This document shows positions 8,580 through 17,448 of a stretch of DNA of 64,000 nt, in pieces. The notes beneath the pieces are model-generated. The model was not told the DNA's origin. It did not search any database and saw only the letters and a program-made list of their open reading frames with translations. Origin of the DNA: Chryseobacterium sp. 18061 (GTDB lineage: Bacteria > Pseudomonadota > Gammaproteobacteria > Enterobacterales > Enterobacteriaceae); contig CACSKA010000012.1 in assembly GCA_902706205.1 (NCBI GenBank), forward strand, positions 32,215 through 96,214, in the 5' to 3' direction. The position numbers and the translations under genes were made by a program. How positions within the stretch are numbered: the first letter of the stretch is position 1; each line of letters begins with the position of its first letter.

Positions 8580-9200
8580 TTATTTTTTAGCCGCGAAACG
8601 TGCAGCAGCTTCGTCCCAGTTCACCACGTCCCAGAACGCTTTGATGTAGTCCGGGCGACGGTTCTGGAATTTCAGGTAGTAAGCGTGCTCCCACACGTCC
8701 AGGCCCAGAATTGGGAAACCGGAGGTGCCAGAAACAGCTTCACCCATCAGCGGGGAATCCTGGTTAGCGGTAGAAACAACGGCCAGTTTGCCGTCTTTCA
8801 GTACCAGCCACGCCCAGCCAGAGCCGAAACGGGTAGCAGCCGCTTTCTCGAACTCTTCTTTGAATTTATCAACAGAGCCGAAGGTGCTTTCGATAGCCGC
8901 TTTCAGGTCGCCCTGCAGAGTGGTACCGGTTTTCAGGCCTTTCCAGAACAGGCTGTGGTTTGCGTGACCGCCAGCGTTGTTACGCAGAACGGTTTTCTTG
9001 TCTGCTGGCAGCTGATCAAGTTTGGTGATCAGTTCTTCAACAGGCAGGTTTGCAAACTCAGGCAGGCTTTCCAGCGCAGCATTCGCGTTGTTCACATAGG
9101 CCTGGTGGTGTTTAGAGTGATGGATTTCCATCGTCTGCTTGTCGAAGTGCGGCTCAAGGGCATCGTACGCGTACGGCAGGGATGGCAGGGTATAACTCAT
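8580..9200 (-). CDS. sodA: Manganese superoxide dismutase
   Basis: Cytoplasmic Mn-superoxide dismutase converting superoxide to oxygen and hydrogen peroxide. The start used is the ATG at 9198-9200 (MSYTLPSLPYAYDALEPHFD), with GGAG seven bases upstream, giving 206 residues as in E. coli; an in-frame upstream ATG adds four residues. Metal ligands are present: His in PHFDKQTMEIHH, His in GHANHSLFW, and Asp and His in LDVWEHAYYL. Single-gene unit with its own terminator and an iron- and redox-type promoter. Confidence 0.98.
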   Translation of the reverse strand: MSYTLPSLPYAYDALEPHFDKQTMEIHHSKHHQAYVNNANAALESLPEFANLPVEELITKLDQLPADKKTVLRNNAGGHANHSLFWKGLKTGTTLQGDLKAAIESTFGSVDKFKEEFEKAAATRFGSGWAWLVLKDGKLAVVSTANQDSPLMGEAVSGTSGFPILGLDVWEHAYYLKFQNRRPDYIKAFWDVVNWDEAAARFAAKK

Positions 9201-9258
9201 ATTCATCTCCAATTATCATCGGGCGGCAGAGGTGTTACGCCGCGTAAGCAGTTGGTCC

Positions 9259-9294
9259 ATTATAGTTAATTAAATGATATTGAAAATGTTTATC
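9259..9294 (-). promoter_or_regulatory. sodA promoter with Fur-type box
   Basis: On the minus strand TATAAT (9259-9264) is a perfect -10 about 60 bases before the sodA ATG. GATAAACATTTTCAATATC (9276-9294) just upstream resembles the 19-bp Fur box and matches the E. coli sodA promoter layout, where Fur and ArcA repress and SoxS activates. Only the Fur-like element and -10 are read directly. Confidence 0.75.
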
Positions 9295-9488
9295 AATGCC
9301 GTAGTTTTAATAAGGTTATAACTGTTAGGTATGTGGCTGATTTTGTGAGCCTGCTCAAGAGGAACACGCGCTTTTTGCCAGGTATGGGGCTTGGACGGCA
9401 GCGGTCTGAAGGTTAATCAATTGACTAATTTTTACACTCGTCACGTCAGATGAAAGATTCATCGATGTAAAACATTGAGGGTAAAAAA

Positions 9489-10523
9489 ATGAGTCACGCG
9501 ATTACGATGGGTATTCTTTGGCATTTGATAGGTGCGGCCAGTGCAGCCTGTTTCTATGCCCCGTTCAAGAAAGTTAAAAATTGGTCCTGGGAAACCATGT
9601 GGGCGATTGGTGGTTTTGTCTCATGGTTGATTCTGCCCTGGGCAATAAGCGCCATGTTGTTGCCTGATTTCTGGGCGTACTACCATTCCTTTAATGCCTC
9701 TACGCTGCTGCCGGTGTTCCTGTTCGGCGCGATGTGGGGCATCGGGAATATCAACTACGGCCTGACCATGCGCTATCTCGGCATGTCGATGGGGATTGGT
9801 ATCGCTATCGGCATCACGCTTATCGTCGGCACCCTGATGACGCCCATCCTCGACGGCCAGTTCCACGTGCTGGTCGGCACCGAAGGCGGGCGAATGACGC
9901 TGCTGGGCGTGCTGGTGGCCGTGATTGGCGTGGGTATCGTCACGCGCGCCGGTCAGCTGAAAGAACGCAGAATGGGCATCAAAGCCGAAGAGTTCAACCT
10001 GAAAAAAGGTCTGATTCTGGCGGTAATGTGCGGCATTTTCTCGGCGGGAATGTCCTTCGCCATGAACGCGGCCAAACCGATGCATGAAGCGGCGGCCGCC
10101 CTCGGCGTCGATCCCCTGTACGTGGCGCTGCCAAGCTATGTCATCATCATGGGCGGTGGCGCGGTCATTAACCTCGGCTTCTGCTTCTTCCGCCTGGCAA
10201 CCAAGCCAAACCTGTCGGTAAAAGCAGACTTTTCGCTGGCAAAACCGATGATCATCGGCAATATCCTGTTTTCCGCCCTCGCGGGCCTGATGTGGTATTT
10301 GCAGTTCTTTTTCTACGCCTGGGGCCACGCCAGCATTCCAGCGCAGTACGATTACATGAGTTGGATGCTGCACATGAGTTTCTACGTGCTGTGCGGCGGT
10401 TTGGTTGGGCTGATTATGAAAGAATGGAACAATGCCGGTCGTCGTCCGGTCGGTGTGCTGAGTCTGGGCTGCGTGGTGATTATCATCGCCGCGAATATCG
10501 TGGGCTTAGGCATGGCGAACTGA
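9489..10523 (+). CDS. rhaT: L-rhamnose:H+ symporter
   Basis: Inner-membrane L-rhamnose/proton symporter, 344 residues, as in E. coli. Ten hydrophobic segments are visible, and the N-terminal MSHAITMGILWHLIGAASAA is diagnostic. GAGGG lies before the ATG. It stands alone, convergent with rhaR: its TGA (10521-10523) abuts the rhaR stop with no spacer. The upstream 288-base gap from sodA holds a weak CRP-like TGTGA-N6-TCAAG at 9344-9359. The genome also has an ABC rhamnose importer at 16-21 kb, so two uptake routes coexist. Confidence 0.97.
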   Translation: MSHAITMGILWHLIGAASAACFYAPFKKVKNWSWETMWAIGGFVSWLILPWAISAMLLPDFWAYYHSFNASTLLPVFLFGAMWGIGNINYGLTMRYLGMSMGIGIAIGITLIVGTLMTPILDGQFHVLVGTEGGRMTLLGVLVAVIGVGIVTRAGQLKERRMGIKAEEFNLKKGLILAVMCGIFSAGMSFAMNAAKPMHEAAAALGVDPLYVALPSYVIIMGGGAVINLGFCFFRLATKPNLSVKADFSLAKPMIIGNILFSALAGLMWYLQFFFYAWGHASIPAQYDYMSWMLHMSFYVLCGGLVGLIMKEWNNAGRRPVGVLSLGCVVIIIAANIVGLGMAN

Positions 10524-11372
10524 TTACGCTGCTGTCTTATTACGATGACGCCACTGTCCTGGCGTCATCCCCACTTCCCGGTTAAACACCACCGAAAAGT
10601 AGTTACTGTCCTCAAAACCGCAGTGCATCGCAATTTCCCCGATCATCAATTCTGAATGCTGCAGCAGATATTGCGCGTGGCAAATCCGCAACTGGCGTAA
10701 ATAGTGGTTGATGGTCATCCCCGTCTGGCTGCGGAACTGCTGACGTAGCGTGCGTTCACTGCAAGTTTGCTGTTCGCAGAATTGATCCAGCGCGAAAGTC
10801 CGGTTCAGGCTACCCGCCAGCGCGGTGAGCAGTTTATCGAGCAGCGCTTCGCTCTCCGTCGCGGCCAGATTATCCGTGGCGTATCGATGACGGCGCAGCG
10901 CCACCACCAGCTGTGCAAACAGCAGCTCAGCCATGTCGTTCGCGTGGCTGCAGGTTTTATGGCTCTCTTGTTCCAGGGCGGTGATCACCTGCCGTACCTG
11001 AGCCATGCCGCTACTGCCAATCCGCCAGTGCGGCGTCCAGACAGTGCCATGCAGGCCGGGAATGTGCGCCGCCCAGTCCAGATTGAGCTTCAACCGTTCC
11101 GGACAATAGATAATATTCTGCAGCACCAGGTCATTCACCGAGGCGTAGGAGTGCTTGTCTTCCGCGCGAATGTAAAACAAATCGCCCCGCGTTATGCGGT
11201 ACGGGCGATCGTTGAGGATGTGCAGCCCGTTGCCGCGCCACACCAGCACCAGCTCACAGAACTCATGCGTGTGCTCAGCAAACACGTTTTGCGGGTAGCG
11301 ATCGGCCACCGCCACCGCTTGCTGCGGCGACGTAAAAAATTCGGCTTTTCGAAGAATGAGTGGAGCAGGCAC
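10524..11372 (-). CDS. rhaR: AraC-family activator RhaR
   Basis: Rhamnose-responsive activator of the rhaSR operon. Residues 1-170 form the cupin-like sugar-binding/dimerisation domain (FAEHTHEFCELV), and 175-282 hold two helix-turn-helix motifs ending GFEDSNYFSVVFNREVGMTP. The start is GTG at 11370-11372, with GAGG seven bases upstream, giving 282 residues as in the shorter E. coli annotation. It follows rhaS on the same strand with a 74-base gap. Confidence 0.96.
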   Translation of the reverse strand: MPAPLILRKAEFFTSPQQAVAVADRYPQNVFAEHTHEFCELVLVWRGNGLHILNDRPYRITRGDLFYIRAEDKHSYASVNDLVLQNIIYCPERLKLNLDWAAHIPGLHGTVWTPHWRIGSSGMAQVRQVITALEQESHKTCSHANDMAELLFAQLVVALRRHRYATDNLAATESEALLDKLLTALAGSLNRTFALDQFCEQQTCSERTLRQQFRSQTGMTINHYLRQLRICHAQYLLQHSELMIGEIAMHCGFEDSNYFSVVFNREVGMTPGQWRHRNKTAA

Positions 11373-11446
11373 AGCGAAACCTCAAACAGCGGATAACCGG
11401 ATATTATTAGCTGTTTTTACAGCAAAAAACGGTGACTGGTCTCGCG

Positions 11447-12283
11447 TTACTGAAGTACGGTGTCGCGCCCCTGACGAATGTCACGCGGAGACCATTGAAA
11501 CTCGCGGCGAAAAAGCGTCGAAAAGTGGTTACTGTCGCCAAAACCACAGCGAAATGCAATATCTGTGACGCTTTCGTCACTGTGGCGGAGAAGGTGACGC
11601 GCTTTGGTCAGTCGAATGCGATTGAGGTAGCGCTGCGGCGTCATACCGGTATGTTGTTTGAGTTGGCGATGTAGGGTACGCAGCGACAGCGAAAATCGGT
11701 CAGCAACCTCTTCCCAGCACACATCGTCGGCGAAATGGTCTTCCAGCCACGCCATCAGCAAACTCAGGCGAGCATCGTTATTGGTCGCCTCTGCCGCCAG
11801 GCTGCCTTTACGCAAATGCACCAACAGCTGCATAAACAGAATTTCGCGGTTGGCGATGGCGTGCATGTCATCCCCACTATCGAGCGCTTCCATCTGCTGT
11901 ACAACCTGCCGGACTTGTTGCAACACCGCCTGATTCACCCGCCAGTGCGACGGGTATACGCCATCCTGCTCCTGCGGCAGCAGCTGTTGCAGGCCGGACA
12001 GAAACCGGAACGCGTCCGGAGACCGGTATAGCACATTGGTCAGACACAGATTGTCGGTGTGCTCATACAGATGCCTGTCGTGATCGCGCACGAAACAGAC
12101 CGTACCGCCGGTGATGGTGTACGGCTGGCCGTTAAATACGTGAATACCCGTGCCGTGTTCGACGATCACAATCTCATGAAAATCATGGTGATGTTCCGGG
12201 AATTCAGCCTGTGGAAGCCGTGGCTCAATGGCAACAGGTGCATGTCCTGACGGAAAAAAATCCACGCTGTGCAATACGGTCAT
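11447..12283 (-). CDS. rhaS: AraC-family activator RhaS
   Basis: Rhamnose-responsive activator of rhaBAD and rhaT, 278 residues as in E. coli. N-terminal cupin domain (FPEHHHDFHEIVIVEHG), with C-terminal double helix-turn-helix (DIAFRCGFGDSNHFSTLFRREF). It is the first gene of the rhaSR operon and diverges from rhaB across a 300-base control region. It probably also controls the ABC transporter genes that extend the rha operon here. Confidence 0.97.
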   Translation of the reverse strand: MTVLHSVDFFPSGHAPVAIEPRLPQAEFPEHHHDFHEIVIVEHGTGIHVFNGQPYTITGGTVCFVRDHDRHLYEHTDNLCLTNVLYRSPDAFRFLSGLQQLLPQEQDGVYPSHWRVNQAVLQQVRQVVQQMEALDSGDDMHAIANREILFMQLLVHLRKGSLAAEATNNDARLSLLMAWLEDHFADDVCWEEVADRFSLSLRTLHRQLKQHTGMTPQRYLNRIRLTKARHLLRHSDESVTDIAFRCGFGDSNHFSTLFRREFQWSPRDIRQGRDTVLQ

Positions 12284-12458
12284 GACGGCCCCACTAAATG
12301 AGAAAAGTTATCAGGATAATAAGCAGCCCCCGCCATTCTCACCTTGAATTTTTGACAGCAAAGCGCGCAAACCCTGTTCGTTTTTCAAGAAACGACAGGA
12401 AAAATCAGGAAATGCGTCCAGCGTCACACCCGTATGAAACGGCATCATTACTGGAAAC

Positions 12459-12530
12459 TGTGAAGCCCCTCACGTTCATCTTTGCTTTCTTGCCAGCCAC
12501 CATTTAGAGCTGTCAGTGGCGAGAAGGTAG
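12459..12530 (+). promoter_or_regulatory. rhaBAD control region: CRP site and RhaS half-sites
   Basis: TGTGA-N6-TCACG at 12459-12474 is a CRP site. ATCTTTGCTTTCTTGCC starting at 12478 and, after an 18-base spacer, TCAGTGGCGAGAAGGTAGC line up with the two inverted RhaS half-sites of the E. coli rhaBAD promoter as I remember it. The rest of the 300-base rhaS-rhaB spacer (12284-12583) should also hold the rhaSR promoter and RhaR sites, which I did not resolve. Confidence 0.75.
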
Positions 12531-12583
12531 CAAATTCGGCGGTGACCCAGACTGTCAGCAATGACTATCAGAAGGACCCTGCC

Positions 12584-14050
12584 ATGAGTTTTCGCCATTG
12601 TGTGGCGGTGGATTTAGGAGCCTCAAGCGGACGCGTAATGCTTGCCTGTTACGACCGCAAAGAAAGGACTCTGACACTGCGTGAAATCCACCGCTTTATG
12701 AATACGCTCCAGAAAGTGGACGGCACCGACTGTTGGGATATCGACAGCCTGGAAGCTGAAATCCGCTGCGGGCTGAAGAAAGTTTGCGACGACGGCATTC
12801 TTATCGACAGCATCGGCATTGATACCTGGGGCGTGGACTATGTGCTGCTGGACAAAGATGGCAACCGTGTCGGGCTGCCGATTTCCTACCGCGACAGCCG
12901 CACGCAGGGCGTGATGCAACTCGCTGAGAAAGAGTTCGGACGCGCCGATATTTACCGCCGCAGCGGCATTCAGTTCCTGCCGTTTAATACCCTTTACCAG
13001 TTCCGCGCCTTCGCGGAACAACAACCGGAAGCGGCAGCCAGCGTCGCCCATGCGCTGCTGATCCCCGACTATTTCGGCTACCGCCTGACCGGCAAAATGA
13101 ACTGGGAATACACCAATGCCACCACCACCCAGATGGTGAACATCAACACCGATAACTGGGATGAAGACCTGCTCAACTGGGCGCACGCCCCACGTAGCTG
13201 GTTTGGCACGCCAACGCACCCAGGCAATGTGGTCGGGCACTGGATTTGCCCGCTGGGCAATCAGATCCCGGTAGTTGCCGTCGCCAGCCACGACACCGCC
13301 AGTGCAGTGATTGCCTCACCGTTGGCAGGCAAACACGCGGCCTATCTCTCTTCCGGCACCTGGTCACTGATGGGCTATGAAAGCAAAACGCCGTGTACTA
13401 GCGATAGCGCGCTGGCGAACAACATCACCAATGAAGGCGGGGCGGAAGGCCGTTATCGGGTGCTGAAAAACATCATGGGCCTATGGCTGCTGCAACGTGT
13501 TCTGAAAGAGCAAAACGTCAGTGATATCGCAAGGCTTATTGCCCAAACACAGACGCTGCCTGCCTGCCAGTTCGTTATCAATCCGAACGATGACCGCTTC
13601 ATTAATCCCGACAACATGAGCGCCGAAATTCAGGCTGCCTGCCGCGAAAGTCAGCAGCCGGTGCCGGAAAGCGTAGCCGAACTGGCGCGCTGCATTTTCG
13701 ACAGTCTGGCGCTGCTGTACGCCCGCGTGCTGCACCAGCTCGCTGACCTTCACGGTCACCGCTTTTCACAGCTGCACATCGTAGGCGGCGGCTGCCAGAA
13801 CGAACTGCTCAATCAGCTCTGCGCCGATGCCTGCGCCATTACGGTTATCGCCGGGCCGATTGAAGCCTCCACGCTTGGCAATATCGGCGTGCAGTTGATG
13901 ACGCTTGATGAACTCAAGGACGTCGATGATTTTCGCCAGGTGGTGCGCGGCAACCACGCCCTCACCACCTTTAATCCGGATCCGAACAGTGAAATTGCAC
14001 GCTACGTCGCGCAGTTTCAGCCACAACAAACGAAGGAGCTTTGCGCATGA
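12584..14050 (+). CDS. rhaB: L-rhamnulokinase
   Basis: Phosphorylates L-rhamnulose to rhamnulose-1-phosphate; FGGY/ASKHA-type sugar kinase in the cytoplasm. The start is the ATG at 12584 (MSFRHCVAVDLGASSGR), with AGAAGGA upstream, giving 488 residues against 489 in E. coli; the frame is open about 100 bases further into the promoter region. The N-terminal phosphate loop DLGASSGR and the C-terminal adenosine motif GGGCQNELLNQ are intact. The stop overlaps the rhaA start (ATGA). Confidence 0.98.
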   Translation: MSFRHCVAVDLGASSGRVMLACYDRKERTLTLREIHRFMNTLQKVDGTDCWDIDSLEAEIRCGLKKVCDDGILIDSIGIDTWGVDYVLLDKDGNRVGLPISYRDSRTQGVMQLAEKEFGRADIYRRSGIQFLPFNTLYQFRAFAEQQPEAAASVAHALLIPDYFGYRLTGKMNWEYTNATTTQMVNINTDNWDEDLLNWAHAPRSWFGTPTHPGNVVGHWICPLGNQIPVVAVASHDTASAVIASPLAGKHAAYLSSGTWSLMGYESKTPCTSDSALANNITNEGGAEGRYRVLKNIMGLWLLQRVLKEQNVSDIARLIAQTQTLPACQFVINPNDDRFINPDNMSAEIQAACRESQQPVPESVAELARCIFDSLALLYARVLHQLADLHGHRFSQLHIVGGGCQNELLNQLCADACAITVIAGPIEASTLGNIGVQLMTLDELKDVDDFRQVVRGNHALTTFNPDPNSEIARYVAQFQPQQTKELCA

Positions 14051-15306
14051 CCACTCAACTTGAACAAGCCTGGGAACTGGCTAAACAGCGTTATGCCTCA
14101 GTGGGTGTCGACGTCGAGGAGGCGCTGCGTCAGCTCGACCGTCTGCCAGTCTCAATGCACTGCTGGCAAGGCGATGACGTGGCCGGGTTTGAAAATCCAG
14201 GCGGCGCACTGACCGGCGGCATCCAGGCAACCGGTAACTATCCGGGCAAAGCGCGCAATGCGACTGAACTACGAGCCGATCTGGAGCAAGCCCTGAGCCT
14301 GATCCCTGGCCCAAAACGCCTGAACCTGCACGCCATTTATCTGGAATCAGACCAGCCGGTTGGCCGTAACGAAATCAAACCCGAGCATTTCAAAAACTGG
14401 GTACAGTGGGCGAAAACAAACAAGCTGGGTCTGGATTTCAACCCGTCCTGCTTCTCGCACCCGATGAGTGCCGACGGCTTTACCCTGGCCCACGCCAACG
14501 ATGAAATCCGCCAATTCTGGATTGATCACTGCAAAGCCAGCCGCCGCGTATCCGCGTATTTTGGCGAGCAGTTGGGCACCCCGTCGGTGATGAACATCTG
14601 GATCCCGGACGGCATGAAAGACCTGACCGTCGACCGCTTCGCTCCGCGCCAGCGTCTGATGAACGCGCTGGATGAAATTATCAGCGAAAAACTGAGCCCG
14701 GCGCATCACATCGATGCTGTAGAAAGCAAACTGTTCGGCATTGGGGCTGAAAGCTACACCGTCGGCTCTAATGAGTTTTACATGGGTTACGCCACCAGCC
14801 GCCAGACCGCGCTGTGCCTGGACGCGGGCCATTTCCATCCGACCGAAGTGATTTCCGACAAAATCTCAGCCGCGATGCTGTTTGTGCCGCGCCTGCTGTT
14901 ACACGTAAGCCGCCCGGTACGCTGGGACAGCGACCACGTGGTGCTGCTGGATGATGAAACTCAGGCTATCGCCAGCGAAATCATCCGTCACGACCTGTTC
15001 GACCGTGTACACATTGGCCTCGACTTCTTCGATGCCTCGATTAACCGTATCGCCGCGTGGGTGATTGGCACGCGCAACATGAAAAAAGCCCTGCTGCGCG
15101 CACTGCTGGAGCCGACGGCGGAGCTGCGCCAGCTGGAACTCGACGGCGATTACACCGCGCGTCTGGCGCTGCTCGAAGAGCAGAAATGTCTGCCGTGGCA
15201 GGCAGTATGGGAAATGTACTGTCAGCGTCACGATGCGCCAGCAGGCAGCCAGTGGCTCGACAACGTTCGCGCTTACGAGAAAAACGTTTTAGCGAAGCGT
15301 AAATAA
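14047..15306 (+). CDS. rhaA: L-rhamnose isomerase
   Basis: Mn(II)-dependent isomerase converting L-rhamnose to L-rhamnulose, 419 residues as in E. coli. The ATG at 14047 overlaps the rhaB stop; an in-frame TTG six bases earlier is unlikely. Metal-site segments are present, including CLDAGHFHP and GLDFFDASINRIAAW. It is followed by a strong palindrome before rhaD. Confidence 0.98.
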   Translation: MTTQLEQAWELAKQRYASVGVDVEEALRQLDRLPVSMHCWQGDDVAGFENPGGALTGGIQATGNYPGKARNATELRADLEQALSLIPGPKRLNLHAIYLESDQPVGRNEIKPEHFKNWVQWAKTNKLGLDFNPSCFSHPMSADGFTLAHANDEIRQFWIDHCKASRRVSAYFGEQLGTPSVMNIWIPDGMKDLTVDRFAPRQRLMNALDEIISEKLSPAHHIDAVESKLFGIGAESYTVGSNEFYMGYATSRQTALCLDAGHFHPTEVISDKISAAMLFVPRLLLHVSRPVRWDSDHVVLLDDETQAIASEIIRHDLFDRVHIGLDFFDASINRIAAWVIGTRNMKKALLRALLEPTAELRQLELDGDYTARLALLEEQKCLPWQAVWEMYCQRHDAPAGSQWLDNVRAYEKNVLAKRK

Positions 15307-15310
15307 CAGA

Positions 15311-15344
15311 GATGCCCGGCGATGCTTTTTGCTTGCCGGGCATC
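15311..15344. repeat. REP-like palindrome between rhaA and rhaD
   Basis: GATGCCCGGC (15311-15320) and GCCGGGCATC (15335-15344) form a perfect 10-bp stem with a 14-base loop, just after the rhaA stop. There is no downstream T run, so it is more likely an mRNA-stabilising or processing hairpin than a terminator. Confidence 0.75.
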
Positions 15345-15405
15345 TGCGTGAAAGAAAGGTCGGGTCAGCACAGCGCCACCCGGCAACATGAAGGAAAAGA
15401 GAAAA

Positions 15406-16236
15406 ATGCAGACCATTACCGACTCCTGGTTCGTCCAGGGCATGATCAAAGCGACCACCGACGCCTGGCTGAAAGGCTGGGACGAACGCAACGGTGGCAA
15501 CCTGACCCTGCGCCTCGACGACGCCGATATCGCACCGTTTGAAGCGGATTTCCATGCGAAGCCACGCTATATCGCTCTGAGCCAGCCGATGCCTGCTTTG
15601 GCCAATACGCCGTTTATCGTCACCGGTTCCGGCAAATTCTTTCGCAACGTGCAGCTCGATCCGACCGCCAATTTAGGCGTGGTGAAAGTGGACAGCGACG
15701 GTGCGGGTTACCACATTCTTTGGGGGCTGACCCACGAAGCGGTGCCAACCTCTGAGTTGCCAGCGCACTTCCTTTCCCATTGCGAACGCATCAAGGCGAC
15801 CAACGGTAAAGACCGCGTGATCATGCACTGCCATGCCACCAACCTGATTGCCCTGACCTACGTGCTGGAAAATGACTCAGACCTTTTCACCCGCAAACTG
15901 TGGGAAGGCAGCACCGAGTGTCTGGTGGTATTCCCGGACGGCGTCGGCATTCTGCCGTGGATGGTGCCGGGCACCGATGAAATCGGCCAGGCAACCGCCA
16001 CCGAAATGCAGCAGCACTCACTGGTGCTGTGGCCGTTCCACGGCGTGTTCGGCAGCGGCCCGACGCTCGATGAAGCGTTTGGCTTAATTGATACCGCCGA
16101 GAAATCGGCAGAAGTTCTGGTGAAGGTCTATTCGATGGGCGGCATGAAACAGACCATCACCAGAGAAGAACTGATTGCACTCGGCAAACGTTTTGACGTA
16201 ACCCCGATGGCATCAGCATTAGCGCTCTACGCATAA
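15406..16236 (+). CDS. rhaD: Rhamnulose-1-phosphate aldolase
   Basis: Zn(II)-dependent class II aldolase cleaving rhamnulose-1-phosphate to dihydroxyacetone phosphate and L-lactaldehyde. The start is the ATG at 15406 (MQTITDSWFVQGMIKATTDA), which fits the family N-terminus, giving 276 residues; an in-frame ATG lies 18 bases earlier. Zinc ligands are in HCHATNL and a conserved histidine in WPFHGVFGSG. The lactaldehyde product is the expected substrate of the reductase encoded at 21403-22551. Confidence 0.97.
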   Translation: MQTITDSWFVQGMIKATTDAWLKGWDERNGGNLTLRLDDADIAPFEADFHAKPRYIALSQPMPALANTPFIVTGSGKFFRNVQLDPTANLGVVKVDSDGAGYHILWGLTHEAVPTSELPAHFLSHCERIKATNGKDRVIMHCHATNLIALTYVLENDSDLFTRKLWEGSTECLVVFPDGVGILPWMVPGTDEIGQATATEMQQHSLVLWPFHGVFGSGPTLDEAFGLIDTAEKSAEVLVKVYSMGGMKQTITREELIALGKRFDVTPMASALALYA

Positions 16237-16248
16237 CGAAAGATATTG

Positions 16249-16372
16249 ACCCTAAATAATTCGAGTTGCATCGAAGCGGCAAGGTTGTGAAGCCCCAGAA
16301 GCATAGATAACTATGTGATTGGGGTGAACAAACGTAGCCAATGAAGAGGCCGCTTGAAGTATGCCGGGTATA
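16249..16372. repeat. ERIC (IRU) element
   Basis: This 124-base palindromic unit starts CCTAAATAATTCGAGTTGCA, has a core with CCCCAG...ATTGGGGTGAAC, and ends GCTTGAAGTATGCCGGGTATA. That is the layout of the roughly 127-bp ERIC repeat of enterobacteria. It lies between rhaD and the binding-protein gene in the same direction. A separate G/C-rich hairpin (CGCCCCG...CGGGGCG) follows at about 16381-16405. Confidence 0.85.
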
Positions 16373-16453
16373 ACAACATCGCGCCCCGCTCTTTGAGACG
16401 GGGCGAACACACACCTGCAATCCCTACAACTAACTCGAAGTGGAGTAAAAGCA

Positions 16454-17440
16454 ATGAAAATAAAACTAAGCTTGATCCTCACCGTTGCCGCACTGGCGTT
16501 TTCCGGTTCTGCTTTAGCTGAAGTTAAAATCGCCCTGGTGGCAAAATCGCTGGGAAATGGATTTTTTGAAGCAGCCAACGTTGGCGCGCAGGAAGCGGCA
16601 AAAGAGTTAGGTGACGTCAAAGTCATTTATACCGGCCCCACCACCACCACCGCCGAAGCACAGATCGAAGTGCTGAACGGGTTGATCGCGCAGGGCGTCG
16701 ATGCGATCGCCATTTCCGCCAACGATCCAGATGCGCTGGTGCCGGTACTGAAAAAGGCGATGCAGCGTGGTATCAAAGTGGTTTCATGGGATTCCGGCGT
16801 GGCGCAGGCAGGCCGCCAGATCCACCTGAATCCTTCCAATAACGCGCTGATCGGTGAAACCAACGTCAAGCTGGCCGCCGATGCCCTGAAGGCACTGAAA
16901 GTAGACAAAGGCGATGTCGCCATTCTGAGCGCCACGCCGACCTCCACCAACCAGAACATCTGGATTGCGGAGATGAAAAAAGTGCTGCCGCAGTATCCGT
17001 CTATCAATCTGGTGACGGTCGCCTACGGCGATGACCTTTCCGATAAAAGCTACCGCGAAGCGGTCGGTTTGCTGAAAACCTATCCTGACCTGAAAGTGAT
17101 TGTGTCGCCGTCATCGGTCGGCATCGTGGCCGCGGCGCAGGCCGTAAAAGATCAGGGCAAAATTGGTAAAGTGTACGTCACCGGTCTGGGCCTGCCGTCT
17201 GAAATGGCGGGGGCAATCAAATCCGGCGCCAGCAAAAGCTTTGCTATCTGGAACCCTATCGATCTGGGTTATGCGGCAACGTACTTAGCGGACGATCTGG
17301 TCAAAGGCAGCGCCACTAAAACCGAAGCGAGCATGGGTAAACTCGGCAAAGTGACGCTGGATGCCGACGGCAACGGCGCGATGGCGAAGCCGTTCGTTTA
17401 CGATGCCAGCAACATTGATAAGTTCTCCAAAATTTTCTGA
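16454..17440 (+). CDS. Periplasmic rhamnose-binding protein of ABC transporter
   Basis: 328-residue substrate-binding protein of the ribose/autoinducer-2 (PBP1, CUT2) class. A signal peptide runs to about residue 22 (GSALA-EVKI). Two-lobe features include ALVAKSLGNGFFEAA at the start of lobe 1, IAISANDPDAL, and VSWDSGV at the hinge. The position after rhaBAD, with an ATPase and two permeases downstream and rhaM at the end, supports L-rhamnose as ligand; this matches the RhaSTPQ-type rhamnose ABC importer known from rhizobia. E. coli K-12 has no such genes here. The closest alternative is an AI-2 (LsrB-like) binder, which context disfavours. Symbols are left blank because the rhizobial rhaS/rhaT names clash with the E. 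coli ones. Confidence 0.88.
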   Translation: MKIKLSLILTVAALAFSGSALAEVKIALVAKSLGNGFFEAANVGAQEAAKELGDVKVIYTGPTTTTAEAQIEVLNGLIAQGVDAIAISANDPDALVPVLKKAMQRGIKVVSWDSGVAQAGRQIHLNPSNNALIGETNVKLAADALKALKVDKGDVAILSATPTSTNQNIWIAEMKKVLPQYPSINLVTVAYGDDLSDKSYREAVGLLKTYPDLKVIVSPSSVGIVAAAQAVKDQGKIGKVYVTGLGLPSEMAGAIKSGASKSFAIWNPIDLGYAATYLADDLVKGSATKTEASMGKLGKVTLDADGNGAMAKPFVYDASNIDKFSKIF

Positions 17441-17448
17441 TCCTAATA

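Noticed and set aside
9621..10373. 250-codon minus-strand frame in rhaT
   Set aside because: His- and Gln-rich shadow of a membrane protein gene.
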